Below the pieces are notes generated by a model. It was given only the letters and a program-made list of their open reading frames with translations, ran no database searches and was not told the origin of the DNA. The position numbers were made by a program, and so were the translations under genes. From contig NC_069094.1 of assembly GCF_947172395.1 (NCBI RefSeq), positions 270,501 through 334,500 on the forward strand: a stretch of DNA of 64,000 nucleotides. Reading direction: 5' to 3'. This stretch comes from Bicyclus anynana. Taxonomy: Eukaryota; Arthropoda; Insecta; Lepidoptera; Nymphalidae. Below, in pieces: positions 12,301-20,759 of the stretch (position 1 is the stretch's first letter; each line of letters begins with the position of its first letter).

Positions 12301-15300
12301 TGAATCGTTTAAGTTGTGTCTAAATCGCTCCTTCAGTTGCTCGTCACTTTCATCCGTAGTTGTTTCCTCGTTTGCGTCAATTGTAGATAGTTCCTCATTC
12401 TTTTCTGTCTTCAGATCCTCGAATTGAATGCTCAATTTCTTTTTGGTGTCCTGTGAGAACGAGGTATTTAGTGTTTTGAAAAGTAACACATGCGTTTCTA
12501 TTGATTGCATAATGTCGTCTTTTTCGACTGTCAATTTATCGATTTGCGTCAGGATAGTCGAACAAATGTTTTGCCAAAAGTTCCTCGTCAGCTGGTCGCA
12601 TTTGTCACTGTTTTCAAGTTTGGACTTGCTGAGCCAGTATTTGACCAAAGAGGCCATCAGTGTCATAGAATGCCTGACCATGTTATGTCTCGTCTGGGTA
12701 TCCTCAACGTTTAGAACTTTCTCGAGCCACGTCCGGTGGACGTAAGTTGTCATTTCTACTACGTAGTCATGGTTTTGCGTCGTCAAGTGACGCAAACATT
12801 CGCACATGTTGCACAACCATGTTTGTCTTTCACTTTTTGATTTTAGAAGATTTTTGTTGTCTAATCTGTGAAAATTTTAGTTGTAAGTCATATGTGACAA
12901 TATTACTTAATTATGATAAAAAAAAATATCGTACATAATTAACTCATGAGGTTCCCAATATCTGAGCGTATTCTAAATAGTTGCGGTAGACATTTGAACA
13001 AAATAACACCGCCATTGTGAGTACAGAACTGTGAACACTAAACCTACAAACATTAACATTACTGTCGAGCGGCAGGCTGGCCAGCACATCTACTTACCCC
13101 GTGAACATGGCGTCGAAGAGCTTGGTGTAGAACTGCCTGGTGAGCAGGTCGAGGGGCAGGCTGGCCAGCACATCTACTTACCCCGTGAACATGGCGTCGA
13201 AGAGCTTGGTGTAGAACTGCCTGGTGAGCAGGTCGAGGGGCAGGCTGGCCAGCACATCTACTTACCCCGTGAACATGGCGTCGAAGAGCTTGGTGTAGAA
13301 CTGCCTGGTGAGCAGGTCGAGGGGCAGGCTGGCCAGCACATCTACTTACCCCGTGAACATAGCGTCGAAGAGCTTGGTGTAGAACTGCCTGGTGAGCAGG
13401 TCGAGGGGCAGGCTGGCCAGCACATCTACTTACCCCGTGAACATGGCGTCGAAGAGCTTGGTGTAGAACTGCCTGGTGAGCAGGTCGAGCGGCAGGCTGG
13501 CCAGCAGCGGCAGCAGCAAGCCACTCAGCAAGCGCGCCTCGCCCCATGCGCCTGCGACAGGACGCCGTTATGATACTATCTGATACAGTTATTGTAAGCA
13601 CCACTTAAGATAAATGGTGGTGCTTACAATAACATAAAGCAGACTCTATCGAAGAGCAGAAACTTGGACTTCAAGAATCAGCTCAGATTGAAAAAGAAAA
13701 AGATTTTAAAATTTATGTCAGTCTTTTGAGCATTAGAAATCAAAGTCTATGTTTGTCATTGAGAAAGGATCGTTATTATTATAATAGCGACCTTCTTGAC
13801 TCACAATGTCGGTGGTCGCTGCAAAAAATAACGTAAGTGAAGGGGAGTACATCATGCTCTCTCCAAGTTCATAAACGACAGATAACAGTAGAATACAGTT
13901 ACAAAATCTAAAGTGTCATTTCACAAAAGCGCAAAATATCTCTAACTATTATTAATAATTTTTGATTTTCAATTACATTGCTTGAGTCCGCTACAGTACA
14001 TAGTTTGAGGAATAGTTAATGAATGGCTATATAGATGACTCACCATTCTCTATGAGGTCAAGGAGACGCGTTATAAGTAGGTCTTTCTTCTCCAGCCATG
14101 TGTGCCATTCCTGAAAGTACGATTAATTCAATTTTTTAAAACTGTCTTCCACATGTTGCTTCATTAAATGTTTACACCTACATCTGCGCTTCTGTAATTA
14201 TACTAATAAATCTGTATTTCTTTTCAAAACTTTAATTTGTTCTTGTTTTGGTTTGGCGTGATTCTTATAAACATAAACAACTAATCTGTAGGCGAGGCAC
14301 TACTTATTTATGGGTAGAATAGCACTTTGTATGCACAGACACTTGTACTTGTTTGTGTTTTGTGATCTACGTAATCGTTAGCCGACAGATCGGTACAAAA
14401 CACTCTCAATTCTGAGTCCTCTCTGTCACTCAGTGGGCAGTTATGAGAATAGGTCTCATAGCTCGGCGTTTCTCTGAAGTCAAAGTCAAAGCTAATTTAT
14501 TTCAATTAGGCTTAGTTTACAAACACTTAGAAGATACACTAGTAGATACACAAAGAGATACACTACTTCTAGTAATAAGTCTCAAAGGTGAAATGGCAAT
14601 GGGCAGGGCACATAGTTCGAAGAGCCGATGGACTCTATTAAGCGAGTGTCAGGAAGTCACTGAGTTCGAGCGGCTCAGAACGGTAGTGTATGGAAATCTA
14701 AAATAGGCTTGCGTCCTGTAGTGGATTCGATGTCAGCGTACCTCAACGTTCTTCATGAGCACTAGCAGCGCCGCCCAGCGCTGCGCGGCCACGGCTGCGG
14801 TCCGCTCCGGCTCCGCCACCAGGGCCTTGGCCGCCTTCTGCCCCACTGGCAGCGGGATGCGGGACGAGAAGCGCTCGATGATGCGAGCCATTGCCTCGTA
14901 CCACGCGCTCCGGACTCTGACGACACCAAACAACATTATCCTTGTATAGATCGTCGTGAATACTCAACTTCTTAAATTTAAAGAGTAGAATAATTGCATC
15001 TCGTCACCGTCTTCTGATCAGTTCCTCTGGCGAGCGAGCGACTCACCGCATGTGCTGCTGGCTCCTCGCCAGGCCCCAGAAGTGGTTGTGCAGCAGCAAG
15101 GGGTGCACGCAGCCGTCCCACAGCCACGGCCCGTGCGCCGCCGGCAGCCGCGCCAGCAGCAGCGCCAGCGCGTGCAGAGTGCCGACCAGCATGCGCGACA
15201 ACTGCTGCTGCTTGTCGTCTTCTTCTTCTATTCTGTTTTATTTTAAACCATTTTGCAGTCGTACGTCTATTGGCTGACATGATGATGATGATGATGATTA

Positions 15301-18300
15301 AGTATGATATTGAATTTTAGTTGGAAGGGGACAGACACAATACATAGACTTAGGTACAAGGACAATAGAGATCAGTTGCCTCTCCAGGGGTAACCTAACA
15401 GCAAATTCACTACAGAATGAATCAAACCTTTTCCCTCTAGTGTGCTCAGCGTTTCCTGTGAGGTTGTCATTGAGCACGGCGACTATTTCAGCTTTGCAGA
15501 AGGTCAGTGCTTCAGCTAGCTTGCCCTCGGGAAACGTACTCTGTAACAAAAAATACGCAGTTTTTAAAGATAATACATTAAATAATACTATTTGTAACTT
15601 AATGCTGACCTGAAAATTGAAAACCGAAAACTAAGAATTGCTTGAATGTCTACCTGTCACAGAATATTTGTTCCAAAACTACACTTGGGCGTGCGTTATA
15701 TGTGGTATATGTATAACAGCTGGTTCTTTATCCTCAGCATCTAGATTCAACTTTTTAAAAGCAATGCAGGTTTGAATTACTCAGCATAGCCAGTATCTGT
15801 TTGTCTATTGCTTTGGCATCGTTGTTGAGAGCTGAGCATGAAAAAATCGTAAATATAGGTACATTAGTTATTTAAGAAAATTGGTTAACATTTACCAATT
15901 CAACACTATCTCCAAAACTATTGGGTTTAAAATTTAGAAAAAATACCCGGAATATTTTTTAGTTTTCTTTATAAAAACCATTTTTCGTCTATCAATACCA
16001 TTCCAACACCATGGGACCCCAAAGTCAATCAGCTTTTCAAACTATGGGCCTGTTGCCATTCCAATAGAGTATTTTTTCTTCATTGTTAACAGCTGATTGA
16101 CGTCGACTGCTGGACATAGGCCTCATACATGGGCTCCCTGCAACCTCGACGGTGCCACTGACCTGCAAGTGCGCTCTGGCGGCGGAGGCGGCAGGCGCGT
16201 GCTCGTCGTGCGCCGCCAGCAGCCACGCGGGCAGCAGGCGGCGCAGCTGCGGGGCCACGCGGCGCCCGCACGCGCCCACCACGGCGCCGTGGCACGTCTG
16301 CACATGTCAAACGTCCCTTTGAACTGAAAACTTCTGAAGGCACATTGCCACTTCTGGGACAACGTAAATGGATACAATTTATTGATAGAATAAATATTTC
16401 AATAAGTTAGTAAAATAAGAGCTAAACTACAATTTTGTCTGCTATTGGTTGACAATGTGTCTTTCTCTCATGTCGTGATATCCTTTGCCTACAGGATTCA
16501 AATTACTAACATTAAACTTAACTCTATCTTGGGCTACTTATTATTTGTACCATCACATAAAAACAGATATTGATACGCTATTTGGTGCATAGTCATTTCT
16601 ATGTAAATAAAATTACTGGTAAACAAATTAATTTAATGATTACATTAATAACAAAAGGTAATTATTATAATGGTGTTAGCAACTAATCTGGAACATTTGC
16701 AATTGTATGACTTCTAACACCAAAGTACATTTACATTTTGTTGTGAAACACAACAAGTTACTAGTTTACCTGAGTAGCCTCCCTGACTCTTCGGTCAGAG
16801 TCAATAGAGAGGAACTGGTAGTGGTGCGTCCAGCTGGGTAGAGCCGCCTCTACATCCTCCACATTACCTGTCTTCACCAGCTCTGTCAATTCCTGCAATG
16901 CCTGGAAACACCCAATTTACTTTTTGATACTTTTGGGAGACTTTAGTATAATGTAATGTTTTTATAACTGTGAGATTTTCCTTAGTCACTAGCGGATCCA
17001 CGCGACATCGTCCGCGTGGAATTCATTTTTTCACAAATCCCACAGGAAACATGGATTTTTCCGAGTTGAAAAGTAGCTCAAGTAGTACCTTAGTAGTAAA
17101 GTACATGTTAATCAGACAGCTCAGTATTGTGATGTTTGAAAGTCTCTGCAAAAGGCCTATGTCCTGTCCTGTTTGTGAATATGGTAATTTTTATTTACAA
17201 TTAATGCAAGTTTTTTTTTTTGTTCTATTATCCTCGTGCGATCAGTCGACAGACTATGAGCAGAGGTGTTGTAAGTAAATTTGGCGGTTAAAAGCAATCT
17301 TCCCCAGTGGGAGCAGCTCCATGTAAATAAAATAATGCAAGTAGATTACAATTATTACAGTGAAAACTCCATGTAATGTCACTCGATTTAATGAAAATAT
17401 CAGTGTGTATTGATGGAAAAGCTTTAACTCATACATTTTTCTTCTTTACATTTAACAACTCTCTATAACACCATAAAATCTACAATCCCTTTAGTGTCGT
17501 AATATCGAATTTACAGTGTATTTCTAAAGAAAATTAAAGAAACATTAGGTGAGTTACCTTAGTTTTGGTGACAGGATCTTTCTTGGTAAACTTCTTAAAG
17601 CACACTGAAAACTCGGGTGTAAGCCCTTGGTCTACATTGATTGCGGCCAAGGAAGGAAAGAGAACTGGTGCTTTCCCTGAGCCCAGCCCAAAATATTGTT
17701 CCACATTGGTAGCATTCTGTATTAGCTCTGCGCTGCGTCCACTGCTTGATGGCTGGAAATTAATGATGTTACCATTCTTTAATATCAATAATACACTCAT
17801 AGTAGTCAAATATGTATTTTTTGATGAGCTCATCAATACCTCAATTTTGTCTAATAGAAAACAATTATGAGGTATAACCAGAAGTATGCTTCCATATGCC
17901 TATTATCTCTAGCCTTGAAGGTATTCAAATTATATGTGACATGCTGTATAACATTAAAAATATTAATGCCTACTATATTGAAGTGCACTATTTTCAAATT
18001 TCTTGTTGTTCTATAGTAGAAAAGTGTGAAAAGGCTGGTTTCCACTATATCACTTTCCTCCAATGTATATTTATTATTTGTTGTCCTACAACCTCAACCT
18101 TTTGACCCCAACATTAAAATAAGGTATTCCTAATATAAGTTTGTTTATAATTAAAACTTCAAAATTATATACAGGGTGCTAGGGAGTATTTCCCATAACT
18201 TCAAGGTTGGTTTCAACATTGACGAGTCCACTTATAGGAGCCGAACTGCGTAACTTTTTTCTTTTTAACTTAAAAAAAACTTTTTTGTTTCATACAAAGT

Positions 18301-19291
18301 AATTTAAATAATTCTGTCTATCCATGAAACACATACCTTTAGGTAAAATGAAAATATTTTTTTTATTATTTAATGACAAGTTAAGATGATGATGACAGTA
18401 TTAGACTACATTTTTGACGAGAGCAACGACCTCTGTGGTGCAGTGATTTTCTTGAATACTTCAGGACTCACCTGAAATAAGCCCTTGCACTTTCTGATAG
18501 TGGTATGGATGCCTGTATCTGACTTTGTCAATATCAACAAGATAGTTGAAACTGGTACTAAGCACTTCACTAATTAGCTTCTTTGTGATATACATTTTAA
18601 GATCTATTTACAAAAGAAATATTATTTACTCGGAAAATGTTCATTTTAGTTGTTCTTTGGACATATTTAATTAATTTTCCATAAAGAATATAACCCTAGT
18701 TATGGGAAATACTCCCGAGCACCTGTATATCCTACTAAATTAGAAACGCAAAAGTTTGTATGGATGTTTGGATGTATGTTTGGACGTTTGTTACTCTTAA
18801 ATGTTGCAACTACTGAACCAAATTGTCTGAAATTAGGAATGGAAATAGATTTTACTCTGGATTAAAACATAGGCTACTTTTTATCCCGAAAAAATCCATC
18901 CCAAGTGATTTGTGAAAAGTAAATTCCACGCGGACGATTCGCAGGCGTCCGCTAGTATAATATAATTACATAAACTATAACACGCTAACTTTGCCTTATT
19001 TTGTACATATTATTAATTTAGTTCAGAGATCAGCTCTCAATTATATTATTAAAGGTGTTGTTTTGCACCAACTTCACTTAGTGGTGCTAATTGTTGTACT
19101 ACTATTCACTACAATAGCCCGAAACATTAAATAGATAAATGGTTTATCAGTTAAATAGGTACGCTGAAAACATTCCACGTTTACAAGTTTCTTAACTTTT
19201 AGCCACAAAACCTCTAAATTGTTCGTGTTACATCAATACTTACTCGGACGTTGTTCTTAGTTCTTTGACTTTGTTTTGTCTTTCCACCCAT
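207..19291 (-). CDS. LTN1: E3 ubiquitin-protein ligase Listerin, 25 coding exons, 3' end outside the window
   Basis: Listerin binds the 60S subunit carrying a stalled nascent chain and ubiquitinates that chain in cytosolic ribosome-associated quality control, with NEMF/Rqc2. Coding exons in transcript order: 19291-19244, 17752-17558, 16901-16770, 16297-16163, 15540-15395, 15232-15047, 14916-14742, 14110-14044, 13551-13434, 12865-12010, 11737-11548, 10956-10700, 10439-10300, 9760-9280, 8879-8295, 7691-7483, 6503-6320, 5858-5693, 4744-4523, 2917-2788, 2188-2045, 1948-1803, 1740-1520, 1172-996, 374-207. All junctions are AG/GT and all phases agree, giving 1826 codons; the human protein is 1766 aa, so length fits. 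Diagnostic stretches are the basic N-terminus MGGKTKQ, then RPSSSGRSAEL (17-27), DRRVREATQ near residue 120, and the C-terminal RING. The final exon lies before base 1. Three exons carry internal or junctional tandem repeats (separate entries). Confidence 0.95.
996..1172 (-). CDS. LTN1: LTN1 exon 24 (RWD-like domain part)
   Basis: This exon encodes 59 codons (residues 1712-1770) from ITVLRNRAEVRC to LNIFLASQ, in phase 0. The position just before the RING and the pattern of beta-strand residues followed by a PP-rich turn correspond to the RWD domain through which Listerin docks on the 60S subunit. The end of this exon aligns with the family's LNTFLTHQ before NGS. Confidence 0.88.
1486..1515. 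repeat. GT/GC-rich microsatellite next to LTN1 exon 23 donor
   Basis: A degenerate alternating run (gcgcgcatgtgtttgtgcgt, then tgtgtgtg) directly abuts the GTGAGC donor of exon 23, in the intron. Confidence 0.7.
2398..2600 (+). pseudogene. Decayed LINE ORF1 (zinc-knuckle) fragment in LTN1 intron
   Basis: One frame reads KKGPTQCIRCQELRHSS, resembling the CCHC knuckles of Jockey-like ORF1 proteins, and is then interrupted by a stop. A shifted frame stays open from 2455 to 2730 and looks unrelated to a host gene. It is opposite in strand to LTN1 and preceded by an AT-rich stretch with a TATAAATA. It is probably a truncated insertion. Confidence 0.4.
3645..3760 (+). repeat. Dispersed LINE-type tail repeat, fragment
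   Basis: It shares cctactaatatcacaaatgc and aagtttgtatggat with 18729-18957. It lies in the LTN1 intron between exons 19 and 20. Confidence 0.5.
3822..3874. repeat. Perfect hairpin, 24-bp arms, CRE palindrome in each arm
   Basis: The arms 3822-3845 and 3851-3874 are perfect inverses (agctgtgacgtcacatttta...) separated by five bases (accac). TGACGTCA, a full CRE/ATF palindrome, occurs in both. It lies in an LTN1 intron. Confidence 0.9.
4314..4440 (-). mobile_element. SINE family A fragment in LTN1 intron
   Basis: The reverse-complemented tail (gactgcgatctcacctgatg) is followed by part of the SINE body. It lacks a recognisable tRNA head and lies directly upstream of LTN1 exon 19. Confidence 0.6.
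4885..5060 (+). mobile_element. RTE-like LINE fragment (reverse transcriptase C-terminal tail)
   Basis: The open stretch reads VRWLAWCGHVMRRDESHLTRRMV and related residues, which matches the RxWxGHVxRR signature seen at the C-terminus of RTE-type and similar insect LINE polymerases. Basic, Glu-rich repeats follow. It is truncated at both ends and inserted in an LTN1 intron in antisense. Confidence 0.6.
8295..8879 (-). CDS. LTN1: LTN1 exon 15 with acidic linker
   Basis: This exon encodes 195 codons (residues 1043-1237) in phase 0 at both ends. The N-terminal half is helical (KQQLDALLNDILNDI). The second half is an acidic Ser/Glu/Asn-rich linker followed by a Lys/Ser-rich stretch, and it ends in a conserved-looking segment with EVQWEQVIGLPTFQEV. 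The linker is probably disordered and lineage-variable. Confidence 0.87.
9030..9085. repeat. Dispersed repeat R-h, copy 1 (copy 2 at 20945-21005)
   Basis: The shared core is cgagaagagcccacaacaaa followed by ctcagcc or cacagcc, with preceding ggttccaaacgcgcct- and tcacaaacgtgcct-like sequence. It is a short remnant in an LTN1 intron. Confidence 0.5.
9280..9760 (-). CDS. LTN1: LTN1 exon 14
   Basis: This exon encodes 160 codons between a CTTTTAG acceptor and a TTT|GTAAGT donor (residues about 882-1042). The helical product includes LEELDVRRIEAAASLCP near its start and YEYAVIRTLFDYYAF at its end. Phases match both neighbours. Confidence 0.88.
10700..10956 (-). CDS. LTN1: LTN1 exon 12 with in-frame 45-bp tandem duplication
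   Basis: This Ala/Leu/Arg-rich helical segment spans residues about 750-835. A 45-bp unit (10782-10826 and 10827-10871) is repeated exactly in frame and followed by a diverged third start, so ALGSRLAELAARAAG appears twice. The duplication adds 15 residues to the solenoid without breaking the frame. The exon is extremely GC-rich. Confidence 0.85.
11178..11228. repeat. Near-perfect hairpin, 18-24-bp arms
   Basis: The arms 11178-11195 and 11211-11228 (aatgcggtagtatttgac and its inverse) are perfect. The A6/T6 run in between extends the stem to about 24 bp with a 3-nt loop. It lies in an LTN1 intron. Confidence 0.9.
11548..11737 (-). CDS. LTN1: LTN1 exon 11
   Basis: The acceptor at 11739-11738 (ATTATTTTAG) was chosen over a stronger-looking pyrimidine-rich one at 11665-11664. 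Only the upstream site joins in phase 0 to exon 10 and reads FPPSVVEWCIQVTLSP before the Leu/Arg-rich helix. The 3' donor is G|GTGAGC. Confidence 0.82.
12010..12865 (-). CDS. LTN1: LTN1 exon 10, largest coding exon
   Basis: This exon encodes 285 complete codons (residues about 401-686) between a TTTTCACAG acceptor and a CAG|GTGAGA donor. The product is helical and Lys/Glu/Asp-rich, which fits the HEAT/ARM-like central solenoid of Listerin. It is AT-rich, in contrast to the exons on either side. Confidence 0.88.
13071..13505. repeat. 84-bp tandem array across the LTN1 exon 9 donor (5 full copies plus the parental exon)
   Basis: Units start at 13071, 13155, 13239, 13323 and 13407, with the parental exon copy beginning at 13491. 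Each contains the last ~60 nt of exon 9, the donor ACGGG|GTAAGT and the first ~21 nt of the intron. The outermost edge at 13065 carries the same base variant (gagcgg) as the parental exon, while the inner copies have gagggg. Copy 4 has a single change (atagcg for atggcg). Using a distal donor would put a TAA stop in frame straight after the normal exon end. Confidence 0.92.
13434..13551 (-). CDS. LTN1: LTN1 exon 9
   Basis: This exon reads from AWGEARLLSG to FDAMFTG, about 39 codons (residues ~362-401). The donor used in this model is the one nearest the exon body, at 13433-13428. It is followed by four more identical donors in the 84-bp array. The phase 2 end joins exon 10 as GG|A (Gly). Confidence 0.87.
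13588..13633. repeat. Perfect hairpin, 17-bp arms
   Basis: The arms 13588-13604 and 13617-13633 (gttattgtaagcaccac and its inverse) have a 12-nt loop. It lies 37 bp upstream of the exon 9 acceptor, in transcript sense. Confidence 0.85.
14437..14700 (+). mobile_element. RTE-like LINE fragment and linked dispersed repeat in LTN1 intron
   Basis: At 14585-14640 the plus strand encodes KWQWAGHIVRRADGL-like residues, the RTE C-terminal tail. Just upstream (14470-14530) is a repeat reading gtcaaagtcaaagctaattt and ending in a motif shared, in reverse complement, with 57435-57460 and 60755-60780. Confidence 0.55.
15277..15298. repeat. GAT trinucleotide microsatellite
   Basis: A short (gat)n run in the LTN1 intron, possibly the tail of a lost SINE/LINE insertion. 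Confidence 0.7.
15395..17752 (-). CDS. LTN1: LTN1 exons 2-5: conserved N-terminal domain
   Basis: The exons at 17752-17558, 16901-16770, 16297-16163 and 15540-15395 encode residues 17-219. They carry the best conserved part of the family's N-terminal domain: the FTKKDPVTKTKALQE segment, DRRVREATQ, and the CKAEIVAVLNDN helix, equivalent to the family's CKDEI..VLQDH helix. The exon 5 donor is AG|GTTACC, weaker than the others. It was chosen because it restores frame with the next exon and avoids a read-through tail. Confidence 0.88.
16985..17095 (-). repeat. Dispersed LINE-type tail repeat, fragment
   Basis: The reverse orientation of the same tail (cactagcggatccacgcgac, then ttttccgagttgaaaagtag). 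It lies in the intron between LTN1 exons 2 and 3. Confidence 0.55.
18171..18726. mobile_element. MITE with ~30-bp terminal inverted repeats
   Basis: The left end begins acagggtgctagggagtatt and the right end is its inverse, with one gap and one mismatch, over about 30 bp. Both sides are flanked by atat. There is no coding capacity across 556 bp. A LINE-like tail repeat begins immediately to the right (18729). It lies in the first LTN1 intron. Confidence 0.75.
18729..18957 (+). repeat. Dispersed LINE-type 3' tail repeat
   Basis: It begins cctactaaattagaaacgca, with the motif aagtttgtatggatgtttgg, and ends with the CG-rich ttccacgcggacgattcgca...cgctagta. Partial relatives are at 3645-3760 (+), 16985-17095 (-) and 59138-59305 (-). 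It lacks any coding potential here. Confidence 0.6.
19244..19291 (-). CDS. LTN1: LTN1 coding exon 1 (start codon)
   Basis: Sixteen codons beginning MGGKTKQSQRTKNNVR and ending at a GTAAGT donor in phase 0. The start matches the family's MGGK-basic N-terminus, and the join to the next exon gives NNVRPSSSGRSAEL, the conserved Listerin N-terminal motif. The upstream 200 bp is AT-rich, and I see no clear TATA box. A 1.5-kb intron with repeats (18171-18957) follows. Confidence 0.93.
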
Positions 19292-19299
19292 TTGTTACA

Positions 19300-20330
19300 C
19301 GTTCAAAGTAACAGATATTTATTTTTTATAATAACGAACAACTCTGGTTATGAATTTCGGAAATGCAGAATATCATTTCATAGAAATCTTTAAAATAATT
19401 TATTTTTTATTTTATCCACTTCACTCATTAATTATCACAAATTCACACACACTTGTCACCAAAGATTACAGTGTATTATTAATAATAGATAGGCTACTCT
19501 ATTTTTTTTCGGAACGCCTGTGATAGCGCCATCTAGTAACTAGCCACGGTATTTTTAGTACAGTATCCATTATTGTTATAAAAATAATAATGCATATTTT
19601 TTGTAAAGGAGAGAGATTTTTGATTTTGTAATAGTTGAAGAAACCAATAGAGAAAAACAAAAAAAAAAGACAAAAAGTTTTCCATTGATACCCCCGGGCT
19701 CGAACTCAGGATTATTAGATCGTACCTTTGTTATACACCACTAGGCCGAATGACTATTTGAAACGTCGTTGAAATTAATGTACACTTACTGTCTTTCTTA
19801 AATAATCCCTTTGCTTTAAAAATACAAACACATTCTTCCTATTACGCGTTATAATTAAAAGGAAAAATAATTCTTCTTTTTTCGCTTTTTTTTCCGTGCT
19901 TATACGGTTTCAATCTCTAAAAACATTTTATTACATACACACCTTAAGTCATTGAATTTACTATCCTGGAATCTTAAGTCTAGAATGTAGATGGCGCTGC
20001 TTCATAAAGATTTCACGTTCTTCTAAGTTCCCATGGCATGCTTGTCACTTGCTTTTGACCACAAAACAAACGTCAGCATTGAAGTTTGAACACTGTCAGC
20101 GAAAATTCAAAAGTGACAGCAGTTTACACGTGACATTGACAATAGATACAAAATCATGTCGATTCATTATCGGAGAACTTAGACCATAAGCCATTAAGAA
20201 GAATTGAATTGAACTTAGACCATTATTAATAGTCTAAGCCGGAGAAGAACTTTTATTATAATACGTACATAAAATGTATTGTTATTAAGTTTAGATTACT
20301 AAATTTACGAGTTATAATTCTGTTTTTCAG
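19300..20330. other. LTN1 upstream region
   Basis: AT-rich, with a tRNA-like remnant (19686-19760). It should contain the LTN1 promoter close to 19300, but no core element is evident. Nothing else is recognisable. Confidence 0.6.
19686..19760 (-). mobile_element. tRNA-like SINE head or tRNA pseudogene
   Basis: On the minus strand an A-box-like ggcctagtgg and a good B box (gagttcgagcccgg) are spaced about 38 bp apart, as in a tRNA. The acceptor stem does not pair convincingly, so it is unlikely to be a working tRNA gene. It lies about 400 bp upstream of the LTN1 start. Confidence 0.5.
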
Positions 20331-20499
20331 ATCATTACAACATAAACCGCCACAGAAAGGCGGTCAAGATGTTGTTAGGTTTTATTGAATTAGAATCCAA
20401 AGCCGTAAATATAAATAAATATGGGTTCCCTTTATGTACTACGTACGTTCGGAACCCTAAAAAAAACAACATGTTGAAATTTTCAAGTTGGGTTAAGTT

Positions 20500-20590
20500 T
20501 TTTTTTCGTGTTGAGTAAGTGCTGATGGCTCCATGTAGGACCACTATGGCGTCACCGGGGGGTTTGGGCAAGCGCAGAAGCATCGCCTGA
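20500..20590. repeat. Dispersed repeat R-g, copy 1 (copy 2 at 41376-41465)
   Basis: The two copies share gtgttgagtaagtgc, gatggctccatgt, gggaccactatg-like sequence, accggggggttt and gcgcagaagcatcgcctga. Copy 1 continues with a GC-rich block to about 20760. I do not recognise the family. Confidence 0.6.
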
Positions 20591-20759
20591 TGAGACCCGA
20601 AGGCTAATATAAAGAAAGAGGACGGAACGACTCTCTAAGGGCGTCTCCTATGAGACTCGGACCTCGGCTTAGTTGGCCATCCGGACGCCCCCAAGATCGT
20701 GAGTTAGACGGTGAGCAAACACTACACTAGCTATAGGTTAGGATCGGACGGATCGTGGT

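Noticed and set aside
13031..13573. 180-codon plus-strand frame made of repeated YLPREHGVEELGVELPGEQ units
   Set aside because: It is the antisense reading of the 84-bp donor array (84 is a multiple of 3). No start context or similarity supports a repeat protein.
19686..19760. Functional tRNA gene
   Set aside because: The A and B boxes are present, but the acceptor stem and T-arm do not pair over their full lengths, so it is listed as a SINE or tRNA remnant.
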